A stretch of 64,000 nt of DNA from Lacrimispora defluvii (lineage in GTDB: Bacteria > Bacillota > Clostridia > Lachnospirales > Lachnospiraceae). Made by a program: the position numbers and the translations under genes. Below are positions 23,459-33,232 of the stretch, in pieces. The notes below the pieces were generated by a model. That model was not told where the DNA came from. It made no database searches and saw only the letters and a program-made list of their open reading frames with translations. Position 1 is the first letter of the stretch, and each line of letters starts with the position of its first letter. Location of the stretch: assembly GCA_013036995.1 (NCBI GenBank), contig JAAOXG010000020.1, forward strand, positions 1-64,000, given 5' to 3'.

Positions 23459-24744
23459 TATGGATTAAAAATGTTCACGTGATTGATCCGGCAACCCGGA
23501 CAGAGCAGGATATGGATATCTGCATAGAAGATGGTATCATATCCGGGATGGGAACGGATCAGAATCCTCCCGGGGCAGGGACTTCAAAAAATGATGTAGT
23601 AATTGATGGTACCGGTCTTATAGCAGCGCCGGGTCTTGTGGACGTACATGTTCATTTCCGGGATCCGGGGCTTACTTACAAGGAGGATATTCAGACAGGT
23701 GCAAGAGCAGCTGCTAAAGGTGGATTTACAACAGTTGTATGCATGGCCAATACAAAGCCTCCTGTTGATAATATAGAAACGTTGGAATATGTAAAAAAAG
23801 AAGGGGAGAAAACCGGGATCCATGTCCTCCATGCAGCAGCTGTATCCAAAGGAATGAAGGGTCGTGAGCTGACCGATATGGAAGCACTGGCAGCCCATGG
23901 AGCAGCAGGCTTTACCGATGATGGGATTCCGCTGATGGATGCGGAGCTTGTAAAAACAGCTATGGAAAAAGCGGCCAGTTTAAATCTCCCTTTAAGCTTT
24001 CACGAAGAAGATCCTGCATTAATCGAGAACAATGGAATCAATCATGGGGCGGTATCAGACCAACTGGGTATCTATGGTTCTCCAGCAGAGGCGGAGGACA
24101 GTCTGGTGGCAAGAGACTGTATGCTTGCTCTCCACACGAAGGCTGCGGTAGATATTCAGCATATCAGTTCGGCAGCATCGGTACGTATGGTACAGTTTGC
24201 AAAGGATTTAGGGGCAGACGTTTATGCAGAAGTGACACCCCACCATTTCACACTGACAGAAGAGGCGGTTCTTTCTTATGGAAGTCTGGCTAAGATGAAT
24301 CCCCCTCTTCGGACAGAGGCAGACCGTATGGCTGTAATAGAAGGTCTTAAAAATGGCAGCATTGATATCATAGCCACTGATCACGCACCTCACAGTACGG
24401 AAGAGAAAGCCAGGCCTTTGCTGGAGGCACCCAGTGGAATTATCGGGCTGGAAACGGCACTTGGGCTGGGAGTAACTACTTTGGTGCGTCAGGGCCATTT
24501 AACCATGATGCAGCTGTTGGAAAAGATGACTATCAATCCGGCGAAATTATATCGTCTGGACTGTGGAATGCTGAAAACCGGAGGTGTTGCAGATCTGGTA
24601 ATATTTGATCCCAAGGAGGAATGGACTGCAGGTGAATATGTCTCCAAATCATCTAATTCTCCATTTACCGGGAAAAAGCTTTTTGGAAAAGTGAAATATA
24701 CCATCTGCAAAGGTAAAATTGTCTACCAGGATGAACAGGATTAA
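23455..24744 (+). CDS. pyrC: Dihydroorotase
   Basis: A 429-residue class I dihydroorotase, closing dihydroorotate in pyrimidine synthesis. Motifs: DVHVHFRDPG (residues about 62-71, metal ligands), the carbamylated-Lys region GFTTVVCMANTKPP, HEEDP, VTPHHFTLTE, and IATDHAPHSTEEK. Length is normal for the class. The ATGA overlap with the exporter gene indicates translational coupling. No other pyr gene is nearby. Confidence 0.96.
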   Translation: MIWIKNVHVIDPATRTEQDMDICIEDGIISGMGTDQNPPGAGTSKNDVVIDGTGLIAAPGLVDVHVHFRDPGLTYKEDIQTGARAAAKGGFTTVVCMANTKPPVDNIETLEYVKKEGEKTGIHVLHAAAVSKGMKGRELTDMEALAAHGAAGFTDDGIPLMDAELVKTAMEKAASLNLPLSFHEEDPALIENNGINHGAVSDQLGIYGSPAEAEDSLVARDCMLALHTKAAVDIQHISSAASVRMVQFAKDLGADVYAEVTPHHFTLTEEAVLSYGSLAKMNPPLRTEADRMAVIEGLKNGSIDIIATDHAPHSTEEKARPLLEAPSGIIGLETALGLGVTTLVRQGHLTMMQLLEKMTINPAKLYRLDCGMLKTGGVADLVIFDPKEEWTAGEYVSKSSNSPFTGKKLFGKVKYTICKGKIVYQDEQD

Positions 24745-24772
24745 TCGGATAAATATGAGAAAAGGATAAGAG

Positions 24773-26362
24773 ATGGAAATCAGGGCGCAGGACTCTGTTG
24801 TCCCGGGGGAATTGAAAACAGAGGGGATAGCTGAGGGTAAAGTGAGTGATAAAGCAGACTTGAATCTGTCTGCCGAAGCATTAAAAGCGAACGAGAAATT
24901 AATTGCAGGAGAAATTGTGCTTAATCAGGTGGCTGCTCAGACTCAGTCTATGAAGGAAGAAGCAAAAGCGGAATCTGAAAAAACTGAAAAATCCAGGTCT
25001 GTCAGAGATACTGCTTCAGTTAGTGAATCTCCTGAGATTTGGGATGAGGAAGAGTGGAGGGAGGCCTTTCATGAGATAACGGACTGGACCCCATCTGAAA
25101 CCCTTCCACTTTCAGAGGAATTAAAAGCGCTGGCTAGAATATACGAGGAACTTTTTTTGGCAGTTCTCACCCATGGAACACAAGAGGGCCAGGAAGCCGG
25201 GGAGCTAAATCAGGAATTGTCTGTGATGCTGCAAAAACTTTTGATGTCCCGGCTTGGAGATCTGGAGCTTCTGTTAAGTAATTATGGATCTGCCGCAAGT
25301 ATTAATGCATTGAGGGCAGCCATCTGCCGAAGTGTTATGGGGAAAAATTTTACGGAGGCAGAGCTGAATCAGATATTTGGACGCAGCGGCATGGAGGAAA
25401 AGCAGGCAGGTGCTTCTAATAATGGCGGAATCAGGACCCCGGTTACCACAGGAGATAATGAAACCGGTATGGGAATTATTTACCAGCCAACAGCCTCCGG
25501 AACCATTAAAAATAATCCCGGATATGCCAGGAATCTGATGGATGAGACTTCTTTGACGATTCTGGAAAAGGGTGGGGTTTTCAAGAAAATAGCTGGAAAA
25601 GCCCAGGGAGCCAGCTTAACCATTTCTCCCCTGAAAACGGGAAGAGTATATGAAATAAGCGATCTGGAGACTGCACAGCGGTTTGCATCCTATATGAACC
25701 GGGAAGGAAATTTATTCAGGATATCCGGACTGTCTGGTAAAAGCGAAGAGCTCATGGGATTTTTAGCCGCTCTTATGTCAATAAAAACACAGATTTTTGT
25801 ATCAAGTCTGGGAGCGGAAAAAGGGATTGCCATGGATTTAAGAGAAGCCTGTGAACGGATGACGGATGAATTGATTCAGGAGATGGTGAATCAATCCTCT
25901 TTAAAATATTCCGGTGTGAGAAAACCGGTTTTTGAAGCAAAGGATGTATACCGGATCTTTTATTACATGATGAATCTTTACCAGAACAAGGCAGATGTGA
26001 ATGAGACGGCAAATAAAGGGATTCGATACGCCTACCAGCAATTTCTAAAGAAAAAAGAAGTTTCGGAAATTAAGGGAGAGCCGGAACCTTTTTTTACAAA
26101 AGGTAAAAAAGAACCTTCAGAGGATTTTAAGGAAGGCAGGAAACAGATAGAACGGGATTGGAACGGATTTACGGAATTTTTAAACAACGGACATTCTTCT
26201 GATATCCCTCAGGGAGTTCTGGTGCTCAGTCCCTGGGGGATTCTGGCAGAGCCGGAAACTTCCAGGGAGGAAAGCGATGGGAATATAAGTCCTGCTTTTT
26301 TCCTGGGTGGGGGAGCAGCCCTTGTAATACTGATTATAATCCTTTCTTTTATCTGGTTTTAG
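24773..26362 (+). CDS. Unknown tail-anchored protein
   Basis: A 529-residue protein I do not recognise. Residues 1-85 are charged and low-complexity (KEEAKAESEKTEKSR); 90-210 form a helical block (EEWREAFHEITDWTP; ALARIYEELFLAVL); 290-420 another (KTGRVYEISDLETAQRFASYMNREGNLFRISGLSG); 500-529 is a single C-terminal membrane segment, AFFLGGGAALVILIIILSFIWF. The topology is a cytoplasmic body anchored at the C-terminus. It follows pyrC by 28 bases and might share its transcript. Confidence 0.6.
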   Translation: MEIRAQDSVVPGELKTEGIAEGKVSDKADLNLSAEALKANEKLIAGEIVLNQVAAQTQSMKEEAKAESEKTEKSRSVRDTASVSESPEIWDEEEWREAFHEITDWTPSETLPLSEELKALARIYEELFLAVLTHGTQEGQEAGELNQELSVMLQKLLMSRLGDLELLLSNYGSAASINALRAAICRSVMGKNFTEAELNQIFGRSGMEEKQAGASNNGGIRTPVTTGDNETGMGIIYQPTASGTIKNNPGYARNLMDETSLTILEKGGVFKKIAGKAQGASLTISPLKTGRVYEISDLETAQRFASYMNREGNLFRISGLSGKSEELMGFLAALMSIKTQIFVSSLGAEKGIAMDLREACERMTDELIQEMVNQSSLKYSGVRKPVFEAKDVYRIFYYMMNLYQNKADVNETANKGIRYAYQQFLKKKEVSEIKGEPEPFFTKGKKEPSEDFKEGRKQIERDWNGFTEFLNNGHSSDIPQGVLVLSPWGILAEPETSREESDGNISPAFFLGGGAALVILIIILSFIWF

Positions 26363-26408
26363 AACCATTATACATAAATTTCTTCTTTACAGAAAAACTT
26401 TACTGTGC

Positions 26409-26418
26409 TACCATGGTA
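26409..26418. promoter_or_regulatory. TACCATGGTA palindrome before the amino-acid ABC operon
   Basis: A perfect 10-bp palindrome 32 bases before the start codon of the binding protein, at about the expected -10/+1 region. Possible operator; regulator unknown. Confidence 0.35.
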
Positions 26419-26449
26419 ACACATGAAAATTAAGAGGAGGATTTATGTT

Positions 26450-27310
26450 ATGAAAAAAATAGTGATTCTGGCAGCAGCAATATTAGGAACAGCAGCGTTA
26501 TTAAGCGGCTGTGCAGGAAAAAAGGAAGCTCCTGCGGCAGCAGAGACAACAAAGGCAGAGTCTTCATCTGCAGAGACAACAAAAGCGCAGGAAACATCTT
26601 CGGCAGCTTCTGAAAAAGATACGTTTACTGTTGGATTTGATCAGGACTTTCCACCCATGGGATTTGTGGGAGACAATGGAGAGTATACAGGATTTGACTT
26701 AGATCTGGCAAAAGAGGTGGCAGACCGTCTTGGTAAAAAGTTTGTAGCTCAGCCAATCGCCTGGGACGCAAAGGATATGGAACTGGAAAGCGGCAACATT
26801 GACTGTATCTGGAATGGATTTACCATTAATGGAAGAGAAGACGGTTATACATGGACAAAGCCCTATATGGCAAACAGACAGGTCTTTGTTGTGGCAAAGG
26901 ACTCCGGTATCAAGACACTTGCAGATCTTTCCGGAAAAGTAGTGGAGGTACAGGCTGACTCTTCTGCAGAAGCTGCATTAAAGGATAATGATACATTAGC
27001 AAAAACATTTAAGACACTTCAGACCACACCGGATTATAATACTGCATTCATGGATCTGGAGATGGGAGCAGTTAACTGCGTGGCTATGGATGAGATTGTA
27101 GCTGCTTATCAGATTCAGCAGAGAAAATCAGATTTCGTAATTCTCGATGAAGCACTTGCAGCAGAGGAGTACGGAGTTGGCTTTAAAAAGGGAAATGATG
27201 CATTAAGAGACAAGGTGCAGGAGCAGCTGGAGGCAATGGCAGCAGACGGAACCTTAAAGACCGTTTCTGAAAAATGGTTCGGTAAGGATGTAACAACAAT
27301 AGGAAAATAA
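26450..27310 (+). CDS. Polar amino-acid ABC transporter substrate-binding lipoprotein
   Basis: A 286-residue lipoprotein. ATG 26450 is chosen because AGAGGAGG lies nine bases before it and it begins the signal peptide; the lipobox is LLSGC. The body is a type II binding protein of SBP family 3: FTVGFDQDFPPMGFVGDNGEYTGFDLDLAKEVADRLGKK, GNIDCIWNGFTINGRE and AVNCVAMDEIVAAY. The ligand is a polar amino acid, perhaps cystine or glutamine; not decided by sequence. Head of a three-gene operon. Confidence 0.92.
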   Translation: MKKIVILAAAILGTAALLSGCAGKKEAPAAAETTKAESSSAETTKAQETSSAASEKDTFTVGFDQDFPPMGFVGDNGEYTGFDLDLAKEVADRLGKKFVAQPIAWDAKDMELESGNIDCIWNGFTINGREDGYTWTKPYMANRQVFVVAKDSGIKTLADLSGKVVEVQADSSAEAALKDNDTLAKTFKTLQTTPDYNTAFMDLEMGAVNCVAMDEIVAAYQIQQRKSDFVILDEALAAEEYGVGFKKGNDALRDKVQEQLEAMAADGTLKTVSEKWFGKDVTTIGK

Positions 27311-27333
27311 TTGATACTGACGGAGGGGCAATC

Positions 27334-27984
27334 ATGGCTTTTACAAAGATACTTACACAACTGGCAGGAGGAATGTGGGTCAGCATCCAGATCTTTCTGG
27401 TAACACTCATCTTTTCTCTTCCTCTGGGACTTCTGGTCTCCTTTGGGAGGATGTCAAAAAACCGGGTCATAGAGGCCATTGTTAAATTCTATATTTCAGT
27501 CATGAGAGGAACCCCTCTGATGCTTCAGCTTATGGTGGTGTATTTCGGTCCCTATTACCTTTTTGGAGTAAAGGTGGGGAACGGATACCGCCTTTGGGCT
27601 GCATTTATCGGTTTCGTGATCAACTATGCCGCTTACTTTGCAGAAATCTACAGAAGCGGCATTCAATCCATGCCTGCCGGACAGTATGAGGCAGCAAAGC
27701 TTTTAGGATACTCAAAGAACCAGACCTTTTTTAGGATTATATTTCCCCAGGTAGTAAAACGGATTCTTCCGTCAGTCACCAACGAGGTAATAACTCTGGT
27801 AAAGGATACCTCCCTTGCGTTTACCATCAGCGTGCTGGAGATGTTTGCCGTTGCCAAGGCGCTGGCGTCCTCACAGACAAGCCTGATCCCCTTTGTGGCA
27901 GCAGGTCTTTTCTATTATGTATTTAATCTGGTAGTGGCTATGCTGATGGAATACATAGAAAAACGGATGAATTATTACCAATAG
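27334..27984 (+). CDS. Amino-acid ABC transporter permease (HisM/GlnP type)
   Basis: A 216-residue permease with five membrane helices. [16 protein letters not shown] (residues about 52-67) and the EAA loop ([30 protein letters not shown]) define the HEQRo family. It would form the homodimeric channel for the upstream binding protein and downstream ATPase. Confidence 0.94.
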   Translation: MAFTKILTQLAGGMWVSIQIFLVTLIFSLPLGLLVSFGRMSKNRVIEAIVKFYISVMRGTPLMLQLMVVYFGPYYLFGVKVGNGYRLWAAFIGFVINYAAYFAEIYRSGIQSMPAGQYEAAKLLGYSKNQTFFRIIFPQVVKRILPSVTNEVITLVKDTSLAFTISVLEMFAVAKALASSQTSLIPFVAAGLFYYVFNLVVAMLMEYIEKRMNYYQ

Positions 27985-27995
27985 GAGGAAGCGAA

Positions 27996-28760
27996 ATGCA
28001 CGTACTGGAAATGAACCATGTGGAAAAATCATTTAATGAACAGAACGTCCTTCGGGACATCTCTCTGTCTGTAAAAGAAGGAGAGATTCTTTCTGTCATA
28101 GGGCCTTCCGGTTCCGGAAAGTCCACGCTCCTTCGATGTGCCACAATGCTGGAACAGATGGATAAAGGAGAACTGTTTTACCTGGGAGAAAAGGCGGCGT
28201 GGAACGGAAACCACGGGACCACTGTCTATGCTAAAAAGGAAAAACTGAAAGAGATCCAGAAGAATTACGGTCTTGTATTTCAGAATTTTAATTTGTTTCC
28301 TCATATGACCGTTTTAAATAATATCATTGATGCACCAATCCATGTTCAGAAACGGAGTAAAGAGGATGCCGTCAAAGAGGCTGTAGAGCTTCTTCAGAAA
28401 ATGGGACTTTCTGATAAAGCAGATGCCTATCCCTGTCAGCTTTCTGGTGGGCAGTGCCAGAGAGTGGCCATTGCCAGAGCACTGGCTCTGAACCCAAAGA
28501 TTCTCTTTTTTGATGAGCCTACTTCTGCACTGGATCCGGAGCTGACTGGTGAAGTGCTTAAGGTTATTAAATCCCTTGCCGACCTGCATATTGCCATGGT
28601 AATTGTCACCCATGAGATGGCATTTGCCAGAGATATCTCTGACCGGGTGATTTTTATGGCAGAGGGCGTGATCGTTGAGGAAGGGACTCCGGAGGAAGTG
28701 TTTGCGTCCAACAATGTAAGGACACAGAGCTTTCTTGGGCGGTATGGAGATATTTTGTAG
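27996..28760 (+). CDS. Amino-acid ABC transporter ATPase (GlnQ type)
   Basis: A 254-residue ATPase. Walker [11 protein letters not shown]-loop [10 protein letters not shown], signature [15 protein letters not shown], Walker [13 protein letters not shown] and H-loop VTHEM are all intact. Eleven bases separate it from the permease, with AGGAGG as ribosome site. Confidence 0.95.
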   Translation: MHVLEMNHVEKSFNEQNVLRDISLSVKEGEILSVIGPSGSGKSTLLRCATMLEQMDKGELFYLGEKAAWNGNHGTTVYAKKEKLKEIQKNYGLVFQNFNLFPHMTVLNNIIDAPIHVQKRSKEDAVKEAVELLQKMGLSDKADAYPCQLSGGQCQRVAIARALALNPKILFFDEPTSALDPELTGEVLKVIKSLADLHIAMVIVTHEMAFARDISDRVIFMAEGVIVEEGTPEEVFASNNVRTQSFLGRYGDIL

Positions 28761-28787
28761 GAATATATTTTAATATGTTTTTTATAT

Positions 28788-28831
28788 TACCCCGGAAGCA
28801 CATCGTTAAAGTGTGTTTTTGGGGTATTGCT
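28788..28831 (+). terminator. Possible terminator of the amino-acid ABC operon
   Basis: TACCCC and GGGGTA arms around a CACA/TGTG inner stem (about 28788-28831). The T-run is inside the 3' arm, so strength is uncertain. Confidence 0.4.
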
Positions 28832-29044
28832 GATTATATCGCTATTGGGGTGGGGCGATGTGTAAAAGGTGTAGATGAGATGATATTTGTTATGGAATCC
28901 AGCCAAATAAAGAAGTAAATATATCTGAATTTTCTTTTACCTGTTATAAATAACTTAAGAAAAAAGATAAAAACTTTTCACAAACGGATGATATACTAAA
29001 TGCGATATACCAGGAAATGGCAAACATAGAAAAGAGGATGCTTT

Positions 29045-29689
29045 ATGAAAAGAACCTTAATGATCGCATTAGCAGTCTGCACAGCAGTTATATTATCGGC
29101 CTGCGGGAAATCATCAAAGCCGGCGCAAAACACAGCTGGTACCGTTACACAGACAGAAACTTCAAATGAAACTTCTCCGGCGGCAAGTACACAGGCACCC
29201 GGAAGTACAGCAGAATTTAAGATATTAACCGGTAAAGTCACCGAGGTATCTGATAATATGGAATCCATGACTGTTTTAGATGGAGAGTCGAAAACTGTTT
29301 TTCATCTGGATAATGCTATAGTGGAAACCTCCTACGCACTGGAACCGGATGTGAAAGTTTCCATCATCTACAAAGGCGAGATATCCGGGTCTGACACGAC
29401 CAATGCAAAGGTGATTTTAGTCCTTGATGCCCAGGATAAGATGGAAATAAAAGAAGTGACCGGAACCGTAAAGGATCAGGCCATGAGCACATTTACCATC
29501 GATACAGGTTCAGCAAAAGAGATGGGATTTATCAAAGATAACTGCGAAGGGCTGGATACCGGCGTACTTGGAAATGCTACAGATGACAGCAACGGAAGCG
29601 GAGCTTTGGTAAAAGTTACCTATGTTACGGTTACCTATGATGCAGGCAGCGAATCAAACTTCCCCTTAAAGGTGGAAGCGGCGAAGTAA
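29045..29689 (+). CDS. Small lipoprotein of unknown function
   Basis: A 214-residue lipoprotein with lipobox ILSAC (Cys20), a Ser/Thr-rich linker to about residue 55, then two repeated small beta domains: FKILTGKVTEVSDNMESMTVLDGESKTVFHLD and MEIKEVTGTVKDQAMSTFTIDTGSAKEMGFI. The pattern GxVxxxxxxxxTxxxxxG resembles OB-like or YmcC-type beta-barrel repeats that measure or bind at the cell surface. Function not known. A TATACT -10 lies at 28992-28997. Confidence 0.7.
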   Translation: MKRTLMIALAVCTAVILSACGKSSKPAQNTAGTVTQTETSNETSPAASTQAPGSTAEFKILTGKVTEVSDNMESMTVLDGESKTVFHLDNAIVETSYALEPDVKVSIIYKGEISGSDTTNAKVILVLDAQDKMEIKEVTGTVKDQAMSTFTIDTGSAKEMGFIKDNCEGLDTGVLGNATDDSNGSGALVKVTYVTVTYDAGSESNFPLKVEAAK

Positions 29690-29736
29690 AAACCAGGTAT
29701 AAATCCCGGATCGGCAGGGCTTTTTTGATAAAAGGC

Positions 29737-29887
29737 TTGCAAATTCGGGATTTTCATGTACAATAAGAGAGATGACAGATAAGGGGCCAAACGACCCCTA
29801 TTTTGATGGTTTCGGCGATTTATTTACTGAAACCAGAAGCAGAGCTTATGATATGTAATAAAACCAGATTTCAGAAAGGGAATTAAG
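29737..29887 (+). promoter_or_regulatory. Promoter and structured leader of the YbiT-like ABC-F gene
   Basis: Promoter TTGCAA (29737-29742), 16-base spacer, TACAAT (29759-29764). The 117-base leader has an AGGGG/CCCCT hairpin (about 29781-29798) and a GGTTTC/GAAACC hairpin (about 29808-29834). Leaders of ABC-F genes often control expression by attenuation; no T-run terminator is evident here. Confidence 0.5.
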
Positions 29888-31528
29888 ATGATTAGTGCAC
29901 ATAGCGTAACATTAAGACTTGGAAAAAAAGCATTGTTTGAAGATGTAAATATTAAGTTTACGGAAGGCAACTGTTATGGCTTAATCGGCGCCAATGGTGC
30001 CGGAAAATCCACGTTCTTAAAAATTCTTTCCGGGGAACTGGAGCCTACCGGCGGTGATATTGTGATCACACCGGGTCAGAGACTTTCTTTCTTAAAACAG
30101 GATCATTTTAAATATGATGAGTGTCAGGTTCTTGATACAGTCATCATGGGAAATGTAAGATTATATGAGATCATGAAGGAAAAGGATGCGATCTACGCGA
30201 AGGAGGACTTCACGGATGAAGATGGCATTAAGGCGGCAGATCTGGAGGGAGAATTCGCTACCATGAACGGTTGGGAAGCGGAATCCGATGCAGCTAACTT
30301 ATTAAACGGTCTTGGAATTGAGACTGACTTACACTATAAACTGATGAAGGATTTAACCGGAGCCCAGAAGGTAAAAGTGCTTCTTGCACAGGCACTCTTT
30401 GGCAATCCTGATATCCTTCTGTTAGATGAGCCGACCAACCATTTGGATCTGGATGCCATTGCCTGGCTGGAAGAGTTCCTGATAAACTTTGAGAATACGG
30501 TAATTGTGGTTTCCCATGACCGTTACTTCTTAAACAAGGTTTGTACCCATATCGCGGATATTGACTACAGCAAGATCCAGCTTTATGCCGGTAACTATGA
30601 TTTCTGGTATGAGTCAAGCCAGCTTATGGTAAAGCAGATGAAGGAAGCCAACAGAAAGAAGGAAGAAAAGATTAAGGAGCTGCAGGATTTTATTCAGCGC
30701 TTCTCAGCCAATGCTTCCAAATCCAAGCAGGCTACTTCCAGAAAACGTGCGTTAGAGAAAATCGAACTGGATGATATTAAACCTTCCAGCCGTAAATATC
30801 CTTATATTGATTTCCGCCCAGCCCGTGAGATTGGTAATGAGGTTCTTACCGTGAATGATTTAACCAAAACCATTGACGGTGTGAAGATTCTTGATCATAT
30901 TTCCTTTACACTCACCAGAGAAGATAAGGTGGCTTTTGTAGGACCGAATGAGCTTGCAAAAACTGTTCTGTTTAAGATCCTTTCCGGAGAGATGGAACCG
31001 GATGAGGGTGATTATAAATGGGGTCTTACCACTACCCAGAGCTATTTCCCCAAAGACAACACAGCAGAGTTTGATAACGATGATACCATCGTGGACTGGC
31101 TGACCCAGTACTCTCCTGAGAAGGATGCAACTTATGTCCGCGGATTCCTTGGACGTATGCTCTTTGCCGGAGAAGACGGCGTGAAGAAAGTCCGTGTTTT
31201 ATCCGGTGGTGAGAAAGTGCGCTGTATGCTTTCAAAGCTGATGATAACCGGTGCCAATGTGCTGCTTTTAGACGAGCCTACAGACCACCTGGACATGGAA
31301 TCCATTACAGCATTGAACAACGGACTTGTGAAATTCCAGGGAGTGCTTCTCTTTTCCTCCCGTGACCATCAGATCGTACAGACTACAGCAAACCGCATTA
31401 TGGAAATCGTAGGCGGACAGCTGATTGATAAAATTACTACTTATGACGAGTATCTGGAAAGTGATGAAATGGCTCGTAAGAGACAGGTGTTTACGTTGAC
31501 AGAAGAACAGGTGACTGAAAACCAGTAA
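29888..31528 (+). CDS. ABC-F family ATPase, YbiT-like
   Basis: A 546-residue soluble protein with two nucleotide-binding domains, acting on ribosomes in characterised relatives. Domain 1: GANGAGKST, signature LTGAQ, DEPTNHLD, SHDRYF. Linker with the Lys/Arg-rich P-site tip region around residues 240-300. Domain 2 is degenerate: the P-loop reads GPNELAKT, and the switch His of the SHD motif is Arg (SSRDHQ), though LSGGE and DEPTDHLD remain. NELAKT is, to my memory, common in this subfamily; the Arg substitution looks unusual. Monocistronic with its own leader. Confidence 0.9.
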   Translation: MISAHSVTLRLGKKALFEDVNIKFTEGNCYGLIGANGAGKSTFLKILSGELEPTGGDIVITPGQRLSFLKQDHFKYDECQVLDTVIMGNVRLYEIMKEKDAIYAKEDFTDEDGIKAADLEGEFATMNGWEAESDAANLLNGLGIETDLHYKLMKDLTGAQKVKVLLAQALFGNPDILLLDEPTNHLDLDAIAWLEEFLINFENTVIVVSHDRYFLNKVCTHIADIDYSKIQLYAGNYDFWYESSQLMVKQMKEANRKKEEKIKELQDFIQRFSANASKSKQATSRKRALEKIELDDIKPSSRKYPYIDFRPAREIGNEVLTVNDLTKTIDGVKILDHISFTLTREDKVAFVGPNELAKTVLFKILSGEMEPDEGDYKWGLTTTQSYFPKDNTAEFDNDDTIVDWLTQYSPEKDATYVRGFLGRMLFAGEDGVKKVRVLSGGEKVRCMLSKLMITGANVLLLDEPTDHLDMESITALNNGLVKFQGVLLFSSRDHQIVQTTANRIMEIVGGQLIDKITTYDEYLESDEMARKRQVFTLTEEQVTENQ

Positions 31529-31529
31529 T

Positions 31530-31582
31530 AAAAAAGCCGCTGCGCTGCAGGTTATGATACCTGCATAGCATCGGCTTTCCTA
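31530..31582. terminator. Bidirectional terminator between ABC-F and GH18 genes
   Basis: AAAAAAGCCG and CGGCTTTCCT outer arms with an inner TGCAGGT/ACCTGCA stem; A-run on one side and T-run on the other. Confidence 0.8.
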
Positions 31583-31591
31583 TTTATGAAA

Positions 31592-33052
31592 TTATTTTAA
31601 TCCATTATACAATGTGTCAAGAAGCTCTCCATTGGAATCCTGACCAAGCTCCCATACCATGGCACCGCCTAACTTCTTTGATTTGATATAATCTGTTTTA
31701 TAAGCGATGGACTGTGGGTCTTCATAGCTGATGAAGATTGTTCCGTTAAATAACCATGGAACCATTGACTGAGAGTGAAAATATCTGGTGTAACCGGTTT
31801 TATTTAAATAATTTGCCTTGATGTCCTTGTAGCTGATTGAGTTGGCACCGCCGTATGTCTGGTATAAACCGTTATTGGAATTATTCACGGACGAGTACAG
31901 GTATCCATAGAACGGGATGCCCATAACCAGCTTATCGGCAGGGAAGGAAGCGTTTAACCAGGCAGTGATTCCGGAGTCCACGCTTGCTTTATACTGGGGT
32001 GAGTAATCGTTGTTATTATAAAGAGGTGCCAGTAAATCCGTGTAAGGATCCCAGGTTCCGTGCAAATCATAAGTCATTATATTTGCGTAATCCAGATATT
32101 GAGCCAGTTTAGCCATTTCTACATTTTTTACATAAGAAGCATCCGCTCCGCCGGCAATGGTGAGAAGATAGTGTTTCTGGTCCATGGCACCGCGGGCATC
32201 CAGCTTTTCTCTTATTTTTTGAAGAAGCAGGGTGAAATTCTGTTTATCCTCCGGCCGTCTGGTGTTGGTCGTCAGACCTCCGCTTACGGGATATTCCCAG
32301 TCCAGATCGATGCCGTCAAATCCATATTTTATGATAAAATCCACGGCACTGTCAGCAAAGGCATTTCTGGATGCATCGGTCAGAGCCGCATCTGAGAATT
32401 TTCCGGACCAGTTCCAGCCGCCAACGGAAATTAATGTTTTTAAATTCGGATTTTGTAATTTTAATGAATTTAAAAGCCTTATATTATTGGGATCCACATC
32501 CGGATATCCCAGAGTAATCTTTAAATCCGGACCAATATTAGCAAAGGCGTAATTAATATGAGTCAGCTTGCTGGCATCGATCTGATCCGGACAGACGCCG
32601 CTATAGGCTTCCCAGGCTGCATAGTAGCCAACAATTCTTCCAGATTGCGGCTGGGTTTCTGCGGGAGGTAAAGCGGGTGCTGCAGTGGTGACAGAAACGG
32701 TATTGCTGGCAGGAGACATATTTCTTTTGGTATCTTTTGCTTTTACATAAAACTGGTAAGTTGTTGCCGGAGTTAATCCACTAACGGCATATGTAATTGA
32801 GGTTGTGGAGCCAAGATAAGTATTATTTTTGTAAATCTGGTATTCTCTTACTTCCAGGCCGCCTGTGGGTGGGGACCAGGTGAGGGTAAGTGAGTTGCTG
32901 GTAATATCGGTCGCATTTAAATTTTGGGGAGCAGTGGAAGTGCTTTTGTCAGGCTTTGCTGCAAATGAATTTTTCGTGCAGTAGTTGCTGACTAGAAAAA
33001 GTAATAAAACAGATATTGTCCACATGATTGCTTTTCTTGTACTTCTTTTCAT
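31592..33052 (-). CDS. Secreted GH18 glycosidase with fibronectin type III domain
   Basis: A 486-residue secreted protein: signal peptide to about residue 32, one FN3 domain (residues about 40-127), a short Pro-rich linker, then a GH18 catalytic barrel (residues about 138-486). The catalytic motif DGIDLDWEYP is intact, as is the SVGGWNWSGKF strand and the final MVWELGQD. Likely an endo-chitinase or related beta-N-acetylglucosaminidase acting outside the cell. AAGGAG precedes the ATG by six bases. Confidence 0.93.
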   Translation of the reverse strand: MKRSTRKAIMWTISVLLLFLVSNYCTKNSFAAKPDKSTSTAPQNLNATDITSNSLTLTWSPPTGGLEVREYQIYKNNTYLGSTTSITYAVSGLTPATTYQFYVKAKDTKRNMSPASNTVSVTTAAPALPPAETQPQSGRIVGYYAAWEAYSGVCPDQIDASKLTHINYAFANIGPDLKITLGYPDVDPNNIRLLNSLKLQNPNLKTLISVGGWNWSGKFSDAALTDASRNAFADSAVDFIIKYGFDGIDLDWEYPVSGGLTTNTRRPEDKQNFTLLLQKIREKLDARGAMDQKHYLLTIAGGADASYVKNVEMAKLAQYLDYANIMTYDLHGTWDPYTDLLAPLYNNNDYSPQYKASVDSGITAWLNASFPADKLVMGIPFYGYLYSSVNNSNNGLYQTYGGANSISYKDIKANYLNKTGYTRYFHSQSMVPWLFNGTIFISYEDPQSIAYKTDYIKSKKLGGAMVWELGQDSNGELLDTLYNGLK

Positions 33053-33179
33053 CGTGTTCTCCTTCTTAACTTATTGTGAAATTAAGTATAACATGATGGA
33101 TTTTCCTTGAATAGCGAGCAAAAACTGGTATATTTTCATAAATTTGGTAATGAATCAGAAATACCGGTGAAACCTGTGC

Positions 33180-33208
33180 TTGCAGATGATTTCTTAATCG
33201 CTTATAAT
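33180..33208 (+). promoter_or_regulatory. Promoter of cbiQ-cbiO
   Basis: TTGCAG (33180-33185), 17-base spacer, TATAAT (33203-33208). Transcription should start near 33215, only a few bases before the ribosome site at 33218-33227. Confidence 0.75.
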
Positions 33209-33232
33209 CAGCCTTAAAAGGAGGTGAGAACG

